Below, one piece after another: positions 61,218-64,000 of a DNA stretch of 64,000 bases; positions within the stretch are counted from its first letter, which is position 1, and each line of letters begins with the position of its first letter. The translations under genes were made by a program, and so were the position numbers. Below the pieces are notes generated by a model. The model saw nothing but the letters and a program-made list of their open reading frames with translations, was not told where the DNA came from and searched no databases. This DNA comes from Noviherbaspirillum galbum (GTDB taxonomy: Bacteria; Pseudomonadota; Gammaproteobacteria; Burkholderiales; Burkholderiaceae_D), in the NCBI RefSeq assembly GCF_010974945.1, contig NZ_JAAIVB010000010.1, positions 1 to 64,000 of the forward strand, written 5' to 3'.

Positions 61218-62117
61218 TCAGGCTGAACGCCGGCGGCCGTGCGAGGCATGCGCGTCGCGCAGGCGCTGGATTGCCAGCTCCTTCCATTTCGCTTCGATTT
61301 CTATCCAGGGCGCTTCTTCATATGAAGACGGCAGGTCTTCGATCAGGTCGGAGTGATTGCGGTCATTGAAATCCGTCCGGCCGTTCGAGATGTGCACGAG
61401 CTGGTGCTCGGGATTCGCCCACGTCTCGCGTGCCTTTTCCAGCATTTCCTTCACGCTGGGATGCTCGTAGCTATCCAGTTTTTCATGCACGACATGGTGG
61501 TGCGCATCGAAGACCATCGGCACGCCGCTGCGCATGCAGATGTCGTAGATCTCCTGCGCGCTGTAGGCATACTCGTCGTTCTCCAATGCGAGGCGAAGGC
61601 GGATGCCGTCCGGCAGCCTAGCGATGCAATCGACCAAGGCCTGCGCACGATCGGATTTCCCGCCATGGATTTCGAGCAAGGCCCACGGGCTGCGGGGTTG
61701 CCGCAGCAAGTCCATCACATGGGCATGCATCTCCAGGATCTTGATGCTGTTAGCGACGACGTTTTCCGAATCTGAACTCAGCACCACGAACTGGTCGGGA
61801 TGCATGACCAGCCGGATGTCGTTCGCGGTGGCCCACTCGCCTGTCCGTGCGACCGCGCCTTCAAGCTTGTCGAACACTTCCCGGCCGACGGGTTCGTCCG
61901 AAAAAGGAAAGATGGAAGAGGGCAGGCGATAGAGGGAAATCCCCTCCCTCTTGCAGTAGCGCAGCCCTTTCTCGAGGCGCTGCAGGTTTTCGCGATAGAG
62001 ATCGTCCAGCATCTTCTGCTGGGTGGCATGTTCGAATTGGAGAAGCCGCTTGCGGGTGATGGTCTTGTACCGAACTTCATCCGAATGGGTAATGCAAACG
62101 AGGCCGAGTTCAGACAT
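61218..62117 (-). CDS. uvsE: UV damage endonuclease (UVDE)
   Basis: A 299-residue repair enzyme that nicks DNA 5' to UV photoproducts and other lesions. Text typical of UVDE: LGLVCITHSDEVRYKTITRKRLL, YCKREGISLYRLPSSIFPFS, RLVMHPDQFVVLSSD with a metal His, LEIHGGKSDRAQALVD, LALENDEYAYS, and VFDAHHHVVHEKL. It is a metal-dependent TIM barrel. It follows the UdgX gene on the same strand with a 20-base gap, so the two may be one repair operon. Confidence 0.94.
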   Translation of the reverse strand: MSELGLVCITHSDEVRYKTITRKRLLQFEHATQQKMLDDLYRENLQRLEKGLRYCKREGISLYRLPSSIFPFSDEPVGREVFDKLEGAVARTGEWATANDIRLVMHPDQFVVLSSDSENVVANSIKILEMHAHVMDLLRQPRSPWALLEIHGGKSDRAQALVDCIARLPDGIRLRLALENDEYAYSAQEIYDICMRSGVPMVFDAHHHVVHEKLDSYEHPSVKEMLEKARETWANPEHQLVHISNGRTDFNDRNHSDLIEDLPSSYEEAPWIEIEAKWKELAIQRLRDAHASHGRRRSA

Positions 62118-62137
62118 GATGCTTGCCGTAAATCGTC

Positions 62138-63649
62138 TTAGATTCCGGCCAGTGCTGCTGGTTCTTGAGGCTCGGGCAGGTCCCCGCCCGCCAGTTGTTT
62201 AGCCAAGGCAAGTCCCGCGACCATGACCTCCATCGCACGGGTTTTCAGTGCGGGATCGGGGACGCGCAATACATATGCGGGGTGATAGATGGGCACGATC
62301 CACCGGCCCTCATGCTGCAGCGCCTGCCCCAGGACTTCTGTAAGCTTGACGTTCTTGCTGCCCACGAGGCTGAGGAGGGCCGTGCTTCCCAAGGCCACGA
62401 CCACGCGCGGACCGACTTCGCGCAATTCCTGTTCAAGCCAGTGGCGGCAGGCAAGGACTTCCTGCTGGGCAGGAGATTTGTGCAGGCGGCGCTTGCCTCT
62501 CGGTTCCCACTTGAAATGCTTGACGGCGTTGGTCAGGTAGAGCGATTCCCGGTCGAGCGCCGCGCGCGCAAGTGCCTCTTCGAGCAGCTGGCCGGCCGGG
62601 CCAATGAAGGGCTTGCCCTGGAGGTCTTCCTGGTCGCCCGGCTGTTCTCCTACCAGCATGACGTCGGCCGCGCGATTGCCCTGGCCATCGACGGCTTGCG
62701 TGGCGCGCTGCCACAACGGGCAACGGCGGCAGTCCTGCAGGCTCGTCGCTGCCGGGCGCAGCGGCGCCGCCCGCTCGGCAGTGATGGGAATGATGGCGCC
62801 GGCGCGCGCGCCAACCGTCCTCGCCTGGCCCACGCGCCGGGCTCCGGTAGCGGCGTCGGCGACCATGGCCGGCACGACCCGTCCTTCCGGAAGGTTCTTC
62901 CAATGGCGGGATGGGACATGCGACTGCATGAGCTTTTCATTCAGCCGGCTGGGATTGAAAATGCTGCGGTAGTACGCCAGCCAGAGCGCTTCGCCATCAT
63001 CCTCGATGTCTTGTTGCCCGCGCGCGACAGGGCCGGTCAATTCGAGCTGCGCGCCGTCCCATGCCGCGGTCGCGTCGGGCGTGGCGATCATCCAGCTCCG
63101 GTTGCCCATGCGCGCCGCGAAATGTCGCGCCACCTGCGGCAACACGTCATGCGCCGGCTCGTACCATGCGACGAAGCGCGGACCCGCATCTTCCTGGCGT
63201 TCCCTGAAACGTACGTAGGCATGCATGTCGTGTTCCTCGCGCCGGATTGCCTTCAGCATGGAATGCAGGCGGCTGCCGTCGATGTCGGCCTCGGACACCA
63301 CTTCGTGTTCGCCGCGGTTCCAGCGCCAGACGATCTTGTACAGGAAGGCCCATCGGTCTTCGGCGCGGAAACAGCTGGCCGATTCCAGCTTGACGACAAG
63401 CGAGCGGGGCAGCCGGATGCCGGAAGCCTGCATGACGTCCCCGGCGTCCCTGGCTTCCCATCCACCGGAAGGCGCGATGCCATCGAGCAGATCGCCATCC
63501 TGACCCGGGGCGCGCCACTGGACCGCGTGCGGAGGCACGCCACGCTGCAGCAAGGCGCGCGCGACCGCCCGCCATGCATCGAAGGTCGCGACCTCCCACG
63601 GCGCGGTGGTCACGATCGCATCCATGGCAGTCCGCGCGGCGGCGTTCAT
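62138..63649 (-). CDS. UdgX-family uracil-DNA cross-linking glycosylase with N-terminal DUF4130-like domain
   Basis: A 503-residue protein. The first ~260 residues match the domain found fused to UdgX next to radical SAM proteins (LYKIVWRWNRGEHEVVSEADIDGSRLHSMLKAIRREEHDMHAYVRFRER). The second half is a family 4-type uracil-DNA glycosylase: an iron-sulfur CxxC in DCRRCPLW, GEQPGDQED, and the UdgX loop KRRLHKSP with H390, the residue that bonds covalently to uracil DNA in UdgX. IYHPAYVLR closes the active site. The start overlaps the radical SAM stop (ATGA). Confidence 0.93.
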   Translation of the reverse strand: MNAAARTAMDAIVTTAPWEVATFDAWRAVARALLQRGVPPHAVQWRAPGQDGDLLDGIAPSGGWEARDAGDVMQASGIRLPRSLVVKLESASCFRAEDRWAFLYKIVWRWNRGEHEVVSEADIDGSRLHSMLKAIRREEHDMHAYVRFRERQEDAGPRFVAWYEPAHDVLPQVARHFAARMGNRSWMIATPDATAAWDGAQLELTGPVARGQQDIEDDGEALWLAYYRSIFNPSRLNEKLMQSHVPSRHWKNLPEGRVVPAMVADAATGARRVGQARTVGARAGAIIPITAERAAPLRPAATSLQDCRRCPLWQRATQAVDGQGNRAADVMLVGEQPGDQEDLQGKPFIGPAGQLLEEALARAALDRESLYLTNAVKHFKWEPRGKRRLHKSPAQQEVLACRHWLEQELREVGPRVVVALGSTALLSLVGSKNVKLTEVLGQALQHEGRWIVPIYHPAYVLRVPDPALKTRAMEVMVAGLALAKQLAGGDLPEPQEPAALAGI

Positions 63650-64000
63650 GCCGCCTCCAGCGCGGGGAACAGGCTCATCTGCTCGGGCGCATCGGAAAGG
63701 GCGCGTCGCAAAGCCTCCGACGGCTGGGTATCATGCGGCGGCCGATAATCGGCGGTCACCACGAATGGCGCCAGCTTCTTCATGCCGCAGCGCAGGCGCA
63801 CCAGATCGGCATAGCGGACCTGCCGGTGCCGGCGCAGGGCGGCGATGCGTTTTGCATTGCGCAGGCCGATGCCGGGGACGCGGGCGATCATCGCGGGTTC
63901 AGCCATGTTCAGGTCGAGCGGAAACTGCTCTCGGTGGCGCAGGGCCCAGGACAGCTTGGGATCGATGTCCAGTGAGAGGTTGCCCTCGGCGGGCAGCAGC
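63646..64000 (-). CDS. Radical SAM DNA repair-type protein, C-terminal part
   Basis: The gene is cut by the window edge; only the last ~117 residues are seen. They include LSLDIDPKLSWALRHREQF and a helix-hairpin-helix DNA-binding motif (MIARVPGIGLRNAKRIAALRR), then KKLAPFVVTADYRP. This is the C-terminus of the spore-photoproduct-lyase-like radical SAM proteins that pair with the UdgX fusion. The radical SAM cysteine motif would be upstream, outside the window. The two genes overlap by four bases. Confidence 0.85.
   Translation of the reverse strand, partial: LLPAEGNLSLDIDPKLSWALRHREQFPLDLNMAEPAMIARVPGIGLRNAKRIAALRRHRQVRYADLVRLRCGMKKLAPFVVTADYRPPHDTQPSEALRRALSDAPEQMSLFPALEAA

Overview
The window looks like chromosomal DNA of a betaproteobacterium, most likely Burkholderiales/Oxalobacteraceae (Herbaspirillum, Massilia or Noviherbaspirillum-like). 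The pointers are a betaproteobacterial 5S rRNA and 23S 3' end, high G+C genes with short overlaps, a class I lipase with its foldase, RegB/RegA, a PEP-CTERM protein, chemoreceptors ending in xWxxF, and a molybdenum formate dehydrogenase. The family assignment is inference; no marker gene search was possible.

Layout. 1-376: end of an rRNA operon with its terminator, then about 700 bases without a recognisable gene. 1082-5170: a lone receiver protein, a CaiB/BaiF CoA-transferase, a glutathionyl-hydroquinone reductase and a thiolase. 5409-8258: a TetR regulator followed by a secreted lipase and its foldase, with a 30-base palindrome over the lipase promoter. 8526-18289: CheW, two chemoreceptors, a DUF3016 protein, an aldo/keto reductase with an MFS-type carrier, a small RHH-like protein and a PAS-GGDEF-GAF cyclase. 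18656-23012: a lipoprotein hydrolase, FetAB-type ABC genes, glyoxalase I and a small unknown. 23094-30041 (minus): cyoABCD-SURF1-regB-regA in one tight run. 30193-33567: an MFS symporter, two small unknown proteins and a PEP-CTERM protein.

33606-40803 (minus) is a formate dehydrogenase locus: a TorD-like chaperone, a Tat-target small protein, the Mo catalytic subunit, the FeS subunit, a small lipoprotein of unknown role, the cytochrome b subunit, a low-complexity lipoprotein and a DUF3305 protein. 40937-42607 holds an HpaI-type aldolase and a solute-binding protein. 42752-47502 is a copper locus: a DUF411 protein faces an operon of two His-rich small proteins, a TolC-family protein, a multicopper oxidase and a CusF-like protein, behind a textbook CueR-type promoter with a 19-base spacer. 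47599-49501 has PcaQ-like and PobR-like regulators of aromatic catabolism. 49770-52471 has a TetR gene with its own palindrome, a small basic protein, and a thioredoxin-fold/BNR-repeat pair. 52651-56676 is an EthA-like flavin monooxygenase operon (with SDR and alpha/beta hydrolase) divergent from a TetR gene. 56763-60479 has a histidine kinase/receiver pair, a DUF2076 protein and an HTH-SEL1 protein. 60705-64000 has a type IV pilin and then DNA repair genes (UV endonuclease, UdgX, radical SAM).

The best candidates for something not yet described are the regulated but pump-less copper operon, the unknown lipoprotein inside the formate dehydrogenase operon, the EthA-like enzyme with an altered Baeyer-Villiger fingerprint beside a three-half-site operator, and the His-rich BNR/thioredoxin pair. 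I saw no CRISPR array, insertion sequence, prophage or tRNA.
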